From assembly GCA_946407705.1 (NCBI GenBank), contig CAMJPC010000002.1:124001-188000 (forward strand): 64,000 nucleotides of DNA, written 5' to 3'. The DNA is from an uncultured Clostridia bacterium (GTDB taxonomy: Bacteria; Bacillota; Clostridia; Saccharofermentanales; Saccharofermentanaceae). The notes under the pieces are model-generated. The model was not told where the DNA came from. It made no database searches and saw only the letters and a list, made by a program, of their open reading frames with translations. The stretch's first letter is position 1. Every line of letters starts with the position of its first letter. Shown here one piece after another: positions 16,844 through 26,818 of this stretch. The position numbers were made by a program, and so were the translations under genes.

Positions 16844-17944
16844 TCAGGATTTTTTCTTTTTGGATGAGAATACGAATTTCTGCTGGATCGAATAGCTCAA
16901 AAGGAACAGCAGCGTATCGATGATGCACTTGATGAGCGTTTTCGGAACCATTGGCAGGAGGAAACAGATTCCTGCGACGGACCATGCGCTCGCCTGCATC
17001 TGGACAAAAGCGAGGACCGCGTATTTGAGAAGCGAGGTTCCCTTGCCCGCGCGGCTCTTGAAGACCAGCGTGTAATTGATGATGTAGTTGTAGGTTGCCG
17101 AGATTATCCTCGCAAGGACCGTAGCAACCTGTACGAGATAGGCTTCGGGTACCGCTCCCGCAAGCATTTTGCAGAAAATGCTGAACAATATGATGTCAAC
17201 GACGAACGAAGAGAGCGACGCGAACATGTATTTAACGAACTTTACTCCGAGTATCTTATAGATACGGATGGAATCCTTGAACGGATCGAAGTGCGTCTGG
17301 TGGTTTTCCTTTGAATCGTAGATGGTCTTGATCGGGACCTCGGTTATCTTGACCCTTCCCGCGCACTCAAGGAGCATTTGTGTCTCGTACTCGAATCTCT
17401 CACCCTTGCAGTCGATCATGTCTTTCATGAAATCGAAAGGGATGCCGCGAAGACCGGTCTGGGTATCGCTGACCTTAACGCCTGACACATATGAGAAGAC
17501 CTTGACCGTGAGGTTGTTGCCGAAACGGCTCTTCCACGGGATATCCTCGCCGTCAAAGCTTCTGACGCCCAAAATGAGCGACTCGGGATTCTCCCTGAGC
17601 TTTGCGATTATCGAAGCGATGCATCCGGGCGTGTGCTGGCCGTCGGAATCCGCGGTAACGCAGCCCAGGGCGTCAGGCATGTTGTCCGCGATATACTGGA
17701 ATGCTGTCTTTAAAGCCCTGCCCTTGCCCCTGTTCGGACGGTAGGCTATGAATTTGCCTCCGTTGGGTTCAATGAGCTTTGCGGCCTGCGAAAAAAGTTC
17801 ATCGTACTCGGTTCCGCTTCCGTCGTTGACGATTATGACGGGTCCGATCCCCGCCGCATTCAGGTCGTTCAGCAGGGTTATGAGCCTGTCATCAGGCTCG
17901 TACGAAGGTATTACGATCGGTACTGTCTTGGTCATTTCATCCAT
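16844..17944 (-). CDS. GT2 glycosyltransferase fused to GtrA
   Basis: A 366-aa two-domain protein. The N-terminal part (about 5-225) is a DPM1/DPG-synthase-like GT2 domain with IPSYEPDDR, the VNDGSG donor motif and TADSDGQH. The C-terminal part (about 235-355) is a four-helix GtrA domain. It probably moves a sugar from a nucleotide donor to polyprenyl phosphate and helps flip it across the membrane for wall or lipid glycosylation. I chose the ATG at 17944; an ATG six codons upstream (17962) lies within the AT-rich promoter-like sequence. No ribosome site is visible and GATAAT lies 16 nt upstream. Confidence 0.82.
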   Translation of the reverse strand: MDEMTKTVPIVIPSYEPDDRLITLLNDLNAAGIGPVIIVNDGSGTEYDELFSQAAKLIEPNGGKFIAYRPNRGKGRALKTAFQYIADNMPDALGCVTADSDGQHTPGCIASIIAKLRENPESLILGVRSFDGEDIPWKSRFGNNLTVKVFSYVSGVKVSDTQTGLRGIPFDFMKDMIDCKGERFEYETQMLLECAGRVKITEVPIKTIYDSKENHQTHFDPFKDSIRIYKILGVKFVKYMFASLSSFVVDIILFSIFCKMLAGAVPEAYLVQVATVLARIISATYNYIINYTLVFKSRAGKGTSLLKYAVLAFVQMQASAWSVAGICFLLPMVPKTLIKCIIDTLLFLLSYSIQQKFVFSSKKKKS

Positions 17945-18041
17945 ATGAGACCATATTATCATAATAATCTTTAATTAGAGCCAACCTTGACTTGCCTATT
18001 CCCGTCTTTTATCCTTGTTAAGGATTTTTAAGGTGACAAAT

Positions 18042-19346
18042 ATGAGTGAACTATTTACTAATGCAACATACATGAAATATCTTGCCATCGCCCTTTTCGT
18101 GGTGATGTATGTCCTGCTGGTGCTGCTCCCCAAGCGCCGCGCCATCGTCGCGCTTACGACAGCTACCGTCATGGTCATTCTGCAGATCCTTCCCATAGCC
18201 AAAGTGCCGGGCGCGATCGATTGGAACGTGCTCATGATGCTCTTCGGCACGATGGTCATCGTCGATTACTTCATCGAATCCAAGATGCCGAACAAGATCG
18301 CCGAGGCCCTTTTAAGGCTCGCACCTAACGTCATCTGGGTGACCATCCTGATGTCACTGTTCTCGGGCATCATCTCGGCTTTCATCGATAACGTCGCAAC
18401 GGTCCTCATGGTAGCTCCGGTAGGTCTTGCGATCTGCAAGAAGCTCAATAAGAACCCCGTCGGCATGATCATCGCGATCGCGGTATCATCCAATCTCCAG
18501 GGTGCCGCTACGCTCGTAGGCGATACGACTTCCATCATGCTCGCGGCCGCAGCGAAAATGAACTTCAACGACTTCTTCTGGATGCACGGCAGGCCCGGCA
18601 TGTTCTTTGCGGTCGAGCTCGGCGCGCTTCTCACTGTCCCGATCATGATGTTCCTTTTCCGCAAGGATAAGGCTCCCGTTACAAGTGATGAGCACACCAA
18701 GGTAACCGATTATGTTCCCACGATCACCATGGTCGGCCATGTAGTCCTTCTCATCATCGCTTCATTCATCCCGAACACTCCCGAGATGATCAACGGCTAC
18801 ATCTGCATGGCTTGCGGTGTTTTAACCATCATCTGGGAGATCATCAAGCAGAAGTCGATCAAGGGCATGCTCCACTCGCTCAACGCGATGGACTATGATA
18901 CGATGGCTCTCCTTGCAGGTCTTTTCGTTGTCATTGCAGCGATAAACGAAGTCGGCCTCATCAAGGACGTTGCAAACGTCATCGCCAAGGCAGGCGGCAA
19001 CAACAGGTTCGTTCTCTTCACGATCGTCGTCTGGGGATCGGTCATCATTTCCGCATTCATAGACAATATTCCTTACACCGCAACGATGCTCCCGCTCCTT
19101 GCAACCGTCGCTGACACGATGAACATCGAACCGTATTTCCTGTTCTTCGGACTTCTCGTAGGAGCGACATTGGGCGGCAACCTGACTCCCATCGGAGCTT
19201 CCGCAAACATCGCAGGTGTCGGTATGCTTAGAAAAGAAGGATACGAGGTCAGGTTCCGCGACTTCATGAAGATAGGCATCCCGTTTACGCTCGCGGCGGT
19301 CATCGCGGGTTATCTGTTTGTCTGGATCTTCTGGAGACCTGCCTGA
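18042..19346 (+). CDS. SLC13/ArsB-NhaD-type ion transporter
   Basis: A 434-aa protein with eleven or so membrane segments in two homologous halves. The repeated signatures are FIDNVATVLMVAPV in the first half and FIDNIPYTATMLPL in the second, characteristic of the IT superfamily (ArsB, NhaD, SLC13). The substrate could be Na+/H+, an oxyanion or a dicarboxylate; the sequence does not decide. The ATG follows AAGGTG. Its stop codon abuts the stop of the convergent sensor gene with no terminator between them. Confidence 0.85.
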   Translation: MSELFTNATYMKYLAIALFVVMYVLLVLLPKRRAIVALTTATVMVILQILPIAKVPGAIDWNVLMMLFGTMVIVDYFIESKMPNKIAEALLRLAPNVIWVTILMSLFSGIISAFIDNVATVLMVAPVGLAICKKLNKNPVGMIIAIAVSSNLQGAATLVGDTTSIMLAAAAKMNFNDFFWMHGRPGMFFAVELGALLTVPIMMFLFRKDKAPVTSDEHTKVTDYVPTITMVGHVVLLIIASFIPNTPEMINGYICMACGVLTIIWEIIKQKSIKGMLHSLNAMDYDTMALLAGLFVVIAAINEVGLIKDVANVIAKAGGNNRFVLFTIVVWGSVIISAFIDNIPYTATMLPLLATVADTMNIEPYFLFFGLLVGATLGGNLTPIGASANIAGVGMLRKEGYEVRFRDFMKIGIPFTLAAVIAGYLFVWIFWRPA

Positions 19347-21248
19347 TCAGTCCTCTTTGTGGATCTTTTTCTTGATGGAATACATCACCTTGTCCGCTTC
19401 GTTTATATACTCATTGACGGTCTTTCCGGATTCCGGATCGGTTATCACGTAACCGCAGGACACAGAGACTTTGCCGGGTATCTTTCTGGCTTTGCAAAAC
19501 TCTTTAAGATATTTTTCTATCTTTGTGCGCAGAGCTTCTGAATCAGCTTCTCCCGTATCAGGCGAAAGGACAATGAACTCATCTCCGCCGTATCTGACGG
19601 CAAGTGCATCAGGACCGATGCTGGCCATTATCGCATCCGCAACAGCAATGATGGACCGGTCGCCCGCAGCATGTCCGTACTTGTCGTTGATATTCTTCAT
19701 GTAGTTGATGTCCGTGAACATGATCGCCAAAGGTTTTTTAAACTCAACTGATTCCTCATATAAAATATCGGCGATGCTGTCAAAGCAGAATCTGTTGTAA
19801 AGGCCGGTCAGAGGGTCCTTGTTATAGAGGTCCGACAACTCCCTGTTGGCCTCATCGAGCCTCATCTTCAGGCGGTATTCCATGAAGGACTGCTCAAGTT
19901 TTTCCATGTAAGAATAGACTCCTAAGTTCTCCGAGATCATGACCGGAGTCTCCTTAAATGCGAAATACCCGCAGTTGTATCTTCCCGAGCTCAGCGGGAA
20001 AAAGTAGAACAGGCTCTGCTTGCCGGGCTTCTTCTTATAGCCGGGGATAAGCTCGCCTGCCTTAAGCTTGCCGTCAACGATCTTTCCGTTCCTTAATGCG
20101 ACAGTCACATCAAGTTTTGCATTATAGCCGTCTTTGAGGATAAGGCTGTCTTCCGGAGTGGGATCGATAAAGTATTCTCTGTTGAGGACCATATAATAAT
20201 CAGAGCCTACAACATAGTTATTGTCTTTATAGAAATTCCTCAGATGTTCTTTCATATCCTCATATCCGCTCGATTTGAGGATCTCGTTTCTTTCCATACG
20301 GCAAAGTCTTTCAAAGAACTCAAGGTCTCTTTTGACGGTGTGGACCGTTCTGCAATAGACCCTTCTGGCTTCATCGTACTCTCTGTTGTTCCTGCAGCCG
20401 CAACTCTCCGCGATCACCGCGTGTGAAGAGACCACTTCTTTGACCGTGCTTGTGCTGTCCTCTATGATGTCGAACAAAAGCCTGGCCGCGTTCGATCCGA
20501 TAGTGTAATAATCCTGCTCTACCGTGGTCAGGGCCGGATATGTGATCTCGCTTTCCTCAATGTGGTCAAATCCCGTAATGATGAGATCATCGGGGAGCTT
20601 ATAACCCATCTGGATAAGCCTTCCTGAGACTGCGAGCGCCATGATGTCATTTGCGCAGATCATCGCATCGGGCAGGCCGGCCTTGGACTTAGCGATCTTA
20701 CTTGCTATCTCTGCAGCATGCTCATTGACCCAGTCGGCATAGTAAATATCTTCTTCCTTGAGCTCGAGGCCGTTCTCTTTGAAGACATCCTCGATAACGC
20801 TTCTTCTGATGCTCGTGTCAATATGCTCCCTGCTGCCGCCTATATACACCGCACGCTTAATGCCGTGCTCTTTGACAAGGTGCTCTACGAGCTCTCTCAT
20901 GCCGGTCTCGTTGTTTGATCCGACGAAAGGGATGCCGTCAACATATGCGCCGATACTTACGACGGGAACATTCTTTTCCCTTGCGTTAAGGCAGATCTGT
21001 TTTGCGGTGTCGAAATCGTTTATAAGTCCCGAAAAGACGATGACGCCGTCATAGTTTTCGAGCTTGGGAAGCCAGTATATGCCTGAACGTCCCTTGTTAA
21101 AATCCGTGCTGTCATTATATGAAGCGTAGCCGACAAAGACATCGATGTCGAAATCTTTTTCACTGCCTACCGCCTTCATGCCCTCGAGGGCCTTCAACGT
21201 GCAATGCCGGTTATACCCGTTCGCGAAAACCGCTATCCTGTTTTTCAT
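19347..21248 (-). CDS. Cytosolic LacI-type sensor domain fused to diguanylate cyclase
   Basis: A 633-aa protein without signal peptide or membrane segment. Residues 1-290 match the ligand-binding domain of LacI/GalR regulators (AVFANGYNRHC, DAMICANDIMALAV, DLIITGFDHIE) but lack the HTH. Residues about 300-450 are an unrecognised linker, and about 475-630 form a GGDEF domain with RYGGDEFIVLSPD (554-558). An RxxD inhibitory site is not seen. It probably makes c-di-GMP in response to a sugar. It starts 17 nt after the cytosolic GH10 gene stop, so both are likely one operon; the ligand is plausibly a xylo-oligosaccharide product (inference). Confidence 0.85.
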   Translation of the reverse strand: MKNRIAVFANGYNRHCTLKALEGMKAVGSEKDFDIDVFVGYASYNDSTDFNKGRSGIYWLPKLENYDGVIVFSGLINDFDTAKQICLNAREKNVPVVSIGAYVDGIPFVGSNNETGMRELVEHLVKEHGIKRAVYIGGSREHIDTSIRRSVIEDVFKENGLELKEEDIYYADWVNEHAAEIASKIAKSKAGLPDAMICANDIMALAVSGRLIQMGYKLPDDLIITGFDHIEESEITYPALTTVEQDYYTIGSNAARLLFDIIEDSTSTVKEVVSSHAVIAESCGCRNNREYDEARRVYCRTVHTVKRDLEFFERLCRMERNEILKSSGYEDMKEHLRNFYKDNNYVVGSDYYMVLNREYFIDPTPEDSLILKDGYNAKLDVTVALRNGKIVDGKLKAGELIPGYKKKPGKQSLFYFFPLSSGRYNCGYFAFKETPVMISENLGVYSYMEKLEQSFMEYRLKMRLDEANRELSDLYNKDPLTGLYNRFCFDSIADILYEESVEFKKPLAIMFTDINYMKNINDKYGHAAGDRSIIAVADAIMASIGPDALAVRYGGDEFIVLSPDTGEADSEALRTKIEKYLKEFCKARKIPGKVSVSCGYVITDPESGKTVNEYINEADKVMYSIKKKIHKED

Positions 21249-21265
21249 ACCCCTATCCCTAAAGT

Positions 21266-22480
21266 TTAAAGAACAAATGCTTTGGATTCCGCTGAAAGCG
21301 TAACGTGATCATCCTCCGGAACCAGATCGTAGCTTCCCTTGAAACCCGTAACGGTAACCATTCCGCCGCCGTCCGTGACAACGGTCTCTTCAGTATGCCA
21401 TTCGTGGTTGATCAGGTGATCGAGAAGCTCATAAGAGGGCTTGACCGAGCCGTCACGGCGGACTACTCCGCTCGGCGCGTTGAGCCACATGCCGTCTGTG
21501 AAATCCCAGCCCGTTATCGCTTTGACGAGCGGGTGGCCGAATAAGATCCTGTACATCTCCTCCATCTGTCTCATCTGGCGCTCCTCGCCCTTCGGAGTTG
21601 ACGGCCACTCCTCAGCCGTCACCTGGAAGTCGTTGAGATCTTCCAGTTCTTCAGGGACGAGGAAATCGCCCGATGTGAGAGTGTTCTCCGTAAAGTGGAT
21701 CGGAAGGCCAAATCTGGAGAATCTTTCAAGGACATCGTAGATCTTGTCAGGGCCCCAGTACTTCTGGTGCTGGTGCGACTGAATTCCTATGGTTGTTATG
21801 GGCACTCCGGCATCGAGGCACTCTTCGATGAGTTCCTCGTATTTGCTCGAAGTATTGAAATCGTTGAGAAGGAGCTCCGCCTGAGGATTCATCTTGTGAG
21901 CCTCATCGAAAACAGCCTTTACGAGCGGCACTCTGCCGTACTCTTTGCATACTCTTGTGACTGCGTTGTCGTACTTGTCGAAGACCGGCATGATGACGAC
22001 TTCGTTGATGACGTCCCACTTGTCGATGACGCCCTTGAACTCAGTGACCTCGCGGTCGATCCTCTTCAGGAGCTTGTCGAGTATCGTCTTGTTGTCGTAA
22101 GCCATGAGCCAGTCAGCGCAGACCGTGTGCCATACGAGCGGGTGGCCTTTGACCGTGACGCCTCTTTCCTGAAGATACTTTGCGGCCTTCATCCGGCTTT
22201 CCGTCTGGGGCTTGCCCTCTTCCGGTTCAAATGTGCCGAGATAAAACGGGAGCGTTGCGTAGTTATATATCTTCAGCCACTTGTCGGTTATGTCCTTGAA
22301 ATACTCGTGTTTCTGCGCATCTCCGTCCATGAACATGGCAACAAAATCAAAGCCTCCGCATCCGAACAGGAATTCATGGCTCTTCTGGGTCAGCTTGAGC
22401 TTTGCGTTCTTGACGGGCATGCCATTAGAATCCGTGACTTTTATGGTACGGGTTGCTTTTCTGTGATCCAGATCGCTCAT
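21266..22480 (-). CDS. Cytosolic GH10 endo-xylanase-like enzyme
   Basis: A 404-aa GH10 protein. The acid/base Glu160 is in WDVINEVV and the nucleophile Glu265 in IHFTENTL; GHPLVWH and the late TGWDFTDGMW segment complete the barrel signature. There is no signal peptide, so it should act in the cytosol, cleaving imported xylo-oligosaccharides, as known for intracellular GH10 enzymes. A short beta-rich N-terminal module (about 1-45) precedes the barrel. It shares an operon with the sugar-sensor diguanylate cyclase. Confidence 0.88.
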   Translation of the reverse strand: MSDLDHRKATRTIKVTDSNGMPVKNAKLKLTQKSHEFLFGCGGFDFVAMFMDGDAQKHEYFKDITDKWLKIYNYATLPFYLGTFEPEEGKPQTESRMKAAKYLQERGVTVKGHPLVWHTVCADWLMAYDNKTILDKLLKRIDREVTEFKGVIDKWDVINEVVIMPVFDKYDNAVTRVCKEYGRVPLVKAVFDEAHKMNPQAELLLNDFNTSSKYEELIEECLDAGVPITTIGIQSHQHQKYWGPDKIYDVLERFSRFGLPIHFTENTLTSGDFLVPEELEDLNDFQVTAEEWPSTPKGEERQMRQMEEMYRILFGHPLVKAITGWDFTDGMWLNAPSGVVRRDGSVKPSYELLDHLINHEWHTEETVVTDGGGMVTVTGFKGSYDLVPEDDHVTLSAESKAFVL

Positions 22481-22668
22481 GGGGGAACCTCGCTCTCATT
22501 CTTCTAAATCTAAAAAAATCCTAACACGATGGAACTCCAACTTTCAACAAGGAATAAATAACTTTTACCCCGAAGAATTATTGAAAAATCGGGGCATTAT
22601 TCGCTATTGTTTTGGGAATCTGATAAAAATATGCAAAAATGATATATATCTTAAACGGGAGGAGCACT

Positions 22669-23265
22669 ATGGGAAAAGCAGTCAAGACAGCATCCATTCT
22701 TATGGCGGCCGCTATGGCAGTTTCTTTCGCCAGCGCATGCGGCAAAAAGCCCGAGCCGACTAACGTCCCCTCCATAATCAACACTGCCAATACGGGTGAT
22801 GCGCCTTCAATGGCAAAGGATCCCGATCTGGGCAAATATCTTATTGAGCTCACGGTATATGAGCCCGGCACCAAAGAGAAGAACGAGAGATGGGAGCAGC
22901 ATTACCGCATAGGAACAGACTGCACTCTTGAGATGTACGGCATTTTCAACGGCAAGATCTACAGGGGCAAGAAGATAGGTCTGACCAACCTCGAATATAA
23001 GAACATCTACGAACTGGTCAAGGCAAACCCTCTGGAGAGCCAGGAGGTTTCCGTTTACATGAACAATCGGGACGGATGGGTCAGGAATCTGATCTCATAC
23101 GACAAAGAAGACAAGGTAAAAACGAAGATCGGCGGGACCATGGCAAGCGGAGAGGCTTTTGACAGGATCTGCGAGCTTATCTTAAGCTTCCCTAACGAAG
23201 GCGAGAAGGCCGAATTCATAAACAACGTCCAGACCGCGGTCAACAAGGATTATTACGTCGGATAA
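22669..23265 (+). CDS. Lipoprotein, unknown function
   Basis: A 198-aa protein with a lipoprotein signal peptide; the lipobox is FASAC with Cys24. The mature part is lysine/glutamate-rich with no family I recognise. The ATG at 22669 follows GGGAGGAG; an upstream in-frame ATG is rejected. It starts a three-gene unit with the next membrane protein (2-nt gap) and the DUF2079 gene. Confidence 0.7.
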   Translation: MGKAVKTASILMAAAMAVSFASACGKKPEPTNVPSIINTANTGDAPSMAKDPDLGKYLIELTVYEPGTKEKNERWEQHYRIGTDCTLEMYGIFNGKIYRGKKIGLTNLEYKNIYELVKANPLESQEVSVYMNNRDGWVRNLISYDKEDKVKTKIGGTMASGEAFDRICELILSFPNEGEKAEFINNVQTAVNKDYYVG

Positions 23266-23267
23266 AC

Positions 23268-24020
23268 ATGCCTGGCAGCAGTGACAGACCCCGGATCAAG
23301 CATATACCCGTTTATACTAAGACAGCCGGAAGGCAGGTCTTAAAGAGCAGCATTGGCAAGGGTATCGTAAGATCGGGCGGAAGAGCCACCGCGCGCGTGG
23401 GCGCAAGGAGTGCAAGAGTCCTGGCCAACGTTTTGAGATCAGGCTCGCGCATGTATTCAGTCACCATCTTAAGGAGCCTCATGAGAGCCCTGATGGCGAA
23501 TGTCATTACCGCCGTCATCACGCTGGCATTATTCACGCTTTACGATGTAATTATCTGGCTTCGCAAAGAGCGGACCGGACGTCAGCTGCTGGTCAATCTC
23601 ATAAGCAACATCTGGGTCATCACATGGGGAACGATCGCGTTCTTTCTGTGGGAACTGGCCGCGAAATCCCTTTTGGGCGATACCGGTCTTTTAGCTGAGA
23701 TCGGCGGCTTCATCACCGGCTTCATCGTATCGATATTAGCCTGCCTCGTCATGGGGAGATTATTCGACAAGGTCTCATCCAGATACTACATGAGCGACAG
23801 CGAGCGCATGCTCGAGATATTAGGTGTGGAATATGAGCGTGTCAGAGCAGAAAATAATATGGACCACGATCAGTCAAGAAAGCTCCTCGAAGAGATAGAG
23901 AAAGTGGTCACTCCCAAGACGATAAAACAGATGATAAGATCCGGCGATCCCGAAAAATATGCGACAGACCTGATAGAACCGATTATAATGGTATCCGTCA
24001 GGGAGGTCTCAGATGTCTGA
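23268..24020 (+). CDS. Membrane protein, unknown function
   Basis: A 250-aa protein with a basic N-terminal tail (rich in Arg, Lys and Ser), three membrane segments near 74-96, 108-128 and 143-164, and a charged C-terminal cytosolic tail. No family recognised. Its 3' end overlaps the DUF2079 gene by 8 nt, which points to coupled translation. Confidence 0.6.
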   Translation: MPGSSDRPRIKHIPVYTKTAGRQVLKSSIGKGIVRSGGRATARVGARSARVLANVLRSGSRMYSVTILRSLMRALMANVITAVITLALFTLYDVIIWLRKERTGRQLLVNLISNIWVITWGTIAFFLWELAAKSLLGDTGLLAEIGGFITGFIVSILACLVMGRLFDKVSSRYYMSDSERMLEILGVEYERVRAENNMDHDQSRKLLEEIEKVVTPKTIKQMIRSGDPEKYATDLIEPIIMVSVREVSDV

Positions 24021-25875
24021 AGAAACGACTCGGGTCAGGAAAGAGAACAAGTTTGTTGAGCTGTTCGGATCGTTTGGTCTGCCAAGGCTCATAGCCGTCT
24101 TTTTCTTTTTCGCCGGCATAGACGTCATCCTCTTGAGGAAATCCGGCACCGAGGCTGCGGTAAGCTGGCAGGCCTTCATCGAGGCGATACCCGTATATGT
24201 TCTGATTATCAGGACCGTTATCACTTTCGCAATCCTCACCATCGCAAGATTCCTTCTCAGAAAGACCAAGACTCCCGATCTTTTGGATTCGTCCGCACTG
24301 TTCGTGTCGAGCGTTTTCTTTGCCTGCTCGGTATTGTTTAAGAGCGAGGATTTCTATCTCGGATTGGGTGTTTTCGCTGTCTGCACTGTCTTTGCAGCTT
24401 ACGCGTCATCAAGAACTGATACGTCTTCTTTAGAAAAACTCCCTTCAGTGGCAGCTGTCCTTATCGTTGCAGTGATCACCGTTGCCGTTACCGCGTTCGT
24501 CTGCATCGTCTCATACTGCAGGCACATGACGTATAACACCGCATGCTTCGACATGGGGATCTTCACCCAGATGTACCATCAGATGAAGCTGGATTTCACG
24601 GCCAACACGACCTGCGAAAGAGATTATCTTCTCTCACATCTCAGCATCCACGCTTCGTTCATCCTTTACCTGCTCCTGCCCGTTTACGCGCTGTTCCCTA
24701 GTGCAATAACGCTCGTGATCTCACAGGCCATCCTCTGTTTCTCAGGCGTGATCCCGGTCGTTCTCATCGCCAGGAAGCACGGATTCAAAGGCCTTTTCAT
24801 AGTATTCGCATCTTGCATCTACATCTTCAACAGCGGCCTCATCTCGCCCTGTTTCTTCCACTTTCACGAGAACTGCTTCCTCGCTCCCATCCTGATGTGG
24901 CTTATCTACGCCGTTGATTCTAGAAAGACCGTCCTGATCTACATCCTGTCGGTCCTCACCTGCATGGTCAAAGAAGACGCTCCGCTCTACATAATCTGCA
25001 TCGGACTGTTCCTTTTCGCCGACGAAAAGAGTAAAAAGAGATTCCACGGCCTGATCCTCGCAGCACTCTCACTCGTCTATTTCGTGATCATAATGAAAAT
25101 ACTCGGAACCACCGGAAGCGCGGACATGATGATGGAACAGCGCTTCTCAAATCTGGTCTTCGGAAACAATACGGGCTTTACCGGAATGGTAACGAACATC
25201 CTGACAAACCCTTCGTATTTCTTCAGCCTGTTCTTCTCCGAGACTGCTCTGAAGTTCTTCCTGCAGATGATGCTCCCGCTACTCTTCCTGCCTTTCGTGA
25301 CAACGAAGATCCACCGTCATTTCCTGCTCCTGCCGTTCGTCATCATGAACCTGGTCATCGGATCGGGCTACCACTATGCCGCTGATCTCGGATATCACTA
25401 CACTTTCGGAACGGCTTGCCTGCTGATCTACATGGCGCTGATCAACACCGCTGATCTGAAGGAAGATACGCGCAGAACGGTGATCTCTGCAGCCGCGGCC
25501 GCAGCCATCATAACAGCCGCTCCGCTTCTGACTTACAACATCAACCACATTGAGGAATACTCAAAGAACAAAGTCCACTATCAGAACATCGAAACCTGCC
25601 TGACTTCGATCCCTGCTGATGCATGCGTCATTGCAGACACCAACTATCTCCCGCACGTCGCATCGCGAAAAGAGATATATCTCCTGAGCGAGGAGGACTT
25701 CTCCACCGCAAACGGAAAAGTCCTCAGCATCAAGGACATCAACAAGTATGATTACTTTGTTTTAAATGAGAAAGACGGCAATACACAAGGCGCCGTCGCG
25801 ATCTTGGAATCCAACGGATTCACGCGTTTCGCCGAGAGCGAAGGCTGTGTCGTCATCTACAAAAAAGGTACTTAA
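24013..25875 (+). CDS. DUF2079 polytopic membrane protein
   Basis: A 620-aa protein with about twelve hydrophobic segments. The segments CFDMGIFTQMYHQ and LLSHLSIHASFILYLLLPVYALFP match DUF2079, a family distantly resembling GT-C glycosyltransferases. A C-terminal extracytoplasmic domain follows (about 500-620). It may transfer sugars on the outer face of the membrane, but that is inference. Its stop codon overlaps that of the convergent metallophosphoesterase by 4 nt. Confidence 0.75.
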   Translation: MSEETTRVRKENKFVELFGSFGLPRLIAVFFFFAGIDVILLRKSGTEAAVSWQAFIEAIPVYVLIIRTVITFAILTIARFLLRKTKTPDLLDSSALFVSSVFFACSVLFKSEDFYLGLGVFAVCTVFAAYASSRTDTSSLEKLPSVAAVLIVAVITVAVTAFVCIVSYCRHMTYNTACFDMGIFTQMYHQMKLDFTANTTCERDYLLSHLSIHASFILYLLLPVYALFPSAITLVISQAILCFSGVIPVVLIARKHGFKGLFIVFASCIYIFNSGLISPCFFHFHENCFLAPILMWLIYAVDSRKTVLIYILSVLTCMVKEDAPLYIICIGLFLFADEKSKKRFHGLILAALSLVYFVIIMKILGTTGSADMMMEQRFSNLVFGNNTGFTGMVTNILTNPSYFFSLFFSETALKFFLQMMLPLLFLPFVTTKIHRHFLLLPFVIMNLVIGSGYHYAADLGYHYTFGTACLLIYMALINTADLKEDTRRTVISAAAAAAIITAAPLLTYNINHIEEYSKNKVHYQNIETCLTSIPADACVIADTNYLPHVASRKEIYLLSEEDFSTANGKVLSIKDINKYDYFVLNEKDGNTQGAVAILESNGFTRFAESEGCVVIYKKGT

Positions 25876-26738
25876 TCAGCCGCGCGTTCGATGATAATGA
25901 CCGCCAGTTCCGGTCCGTCATTGAACCTCAGCGGTGCTATTCCGTTGCCAATTCCGCGGCTTACGTACATAGCCGTACGGCCTTCATAATAAAGGCCTGA
26001 AGTATATTTCGGGAACAGTCCCTGCGAAGGCGAGAAAAGTGGTCCTATGAACGGTAGCCTAACCTGGCCGCCGTGCGCGTGTCCCGTAAGGACGAGGTCA
26101 AGATCGTTCTCCGAATATGTCTTTATGAGCTCGGGCCTGTGGCTCAGGAGGATCTTTACCTTACCTTCTTCAACGTTTGCGAATGCCTGCTTGATCTCGC
26201 GGTCCACGATCGCCACATCAGGGTTGTACCAATCGAATGCGGGATCCGCTATTCCTCCGATCACGATGTAGTCATCGTCATCGAAGATCGTGACGCTCTC
26301 ATTTTGGAGCACATCGACACCCGCTTCGGTCATGCGTCTGACGAGTTCTATATATTTTTCGGGGACGCCCGATTCATGGTTGCCTGAGACATAGTAAACC
26401 GGAGCGATCTTTACCGCCCGGCTGATGAACATCATGGCATTGTCAACGTCTGCCGTGTTGCGGTCGATCAGGTCACCCGTAACGACGATGATATCAGGCT
26501 CACACGCCTTTATCTTATCCATCAGGACCGACTGGTTTATTCCGTATACGTTGTTATGAAGGTCAGACACCTGAACTATCCTGAAATCGTTAAAGGATTC
26601 GGGAAGGTCATCGATCTGCACTCTCGTGTAAGTCGTATGGATGGTGACGTTATCTATGCAGATCATTATGAACAGCACCAGAATGACTGCCTTCACCAGA
26701 CGGCGGTAAATATGTCTCTTCTTGTTTATTAACTTCAT
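25872..26738 (-). CDS. Membrane-anchored metallophosphoesterase (YkuE/YaeI-like)
   Basis: A 288-aa protein with an N-terminal signal anchor (about 13-30) and a calcineurin-like domain. Metal motifs are VQVSDLHNN, VTGDLIDRN, VSGNHES and LTGHAHGGQVRLP. Homologues hydrolyse phosphodiesters or lipid pyrophosphates outside the cytoplasm (UDP-diacylglucosamine hydrolase or YkuE-like). GATAAT lies 6 nt before the ATG and no good ribosome site is present. Confidence 0.85.
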   Translation of the reverse strand: MKLINKKRHIYRRLVKAVILVLFIMICIDNVTIHTTYTRVQIDDLPESFNDFRIVQVSDLHNNVYGINQSVLMDKIKACEPDIIVVTGDLIDRNTADVDNAMMFISRAVKIAPVYYVSGNHESGVPEKYIELVRRMTEAGVDVLQNESVTIFDDDDYIVIGGIADPAFDWYNPDVAIVDREIKQAFANVEEGKVKILLSHRPELIKTYSENDLDLVLTGHAHGGQVRLPFIGPLFSPSQGLFPKYTSGLYYEGRTAMYVSRGIGNGIAPLRFNDGPELAVIIIERAAD

Positions 26739-26818
26739 CTTTCAATTATCAGACCACCCGCGCATTCCGCGCTGATGGTCTGATGCTTTCCTGCTTAGTT
26801 TTCTTTACCCGCCCGGGA

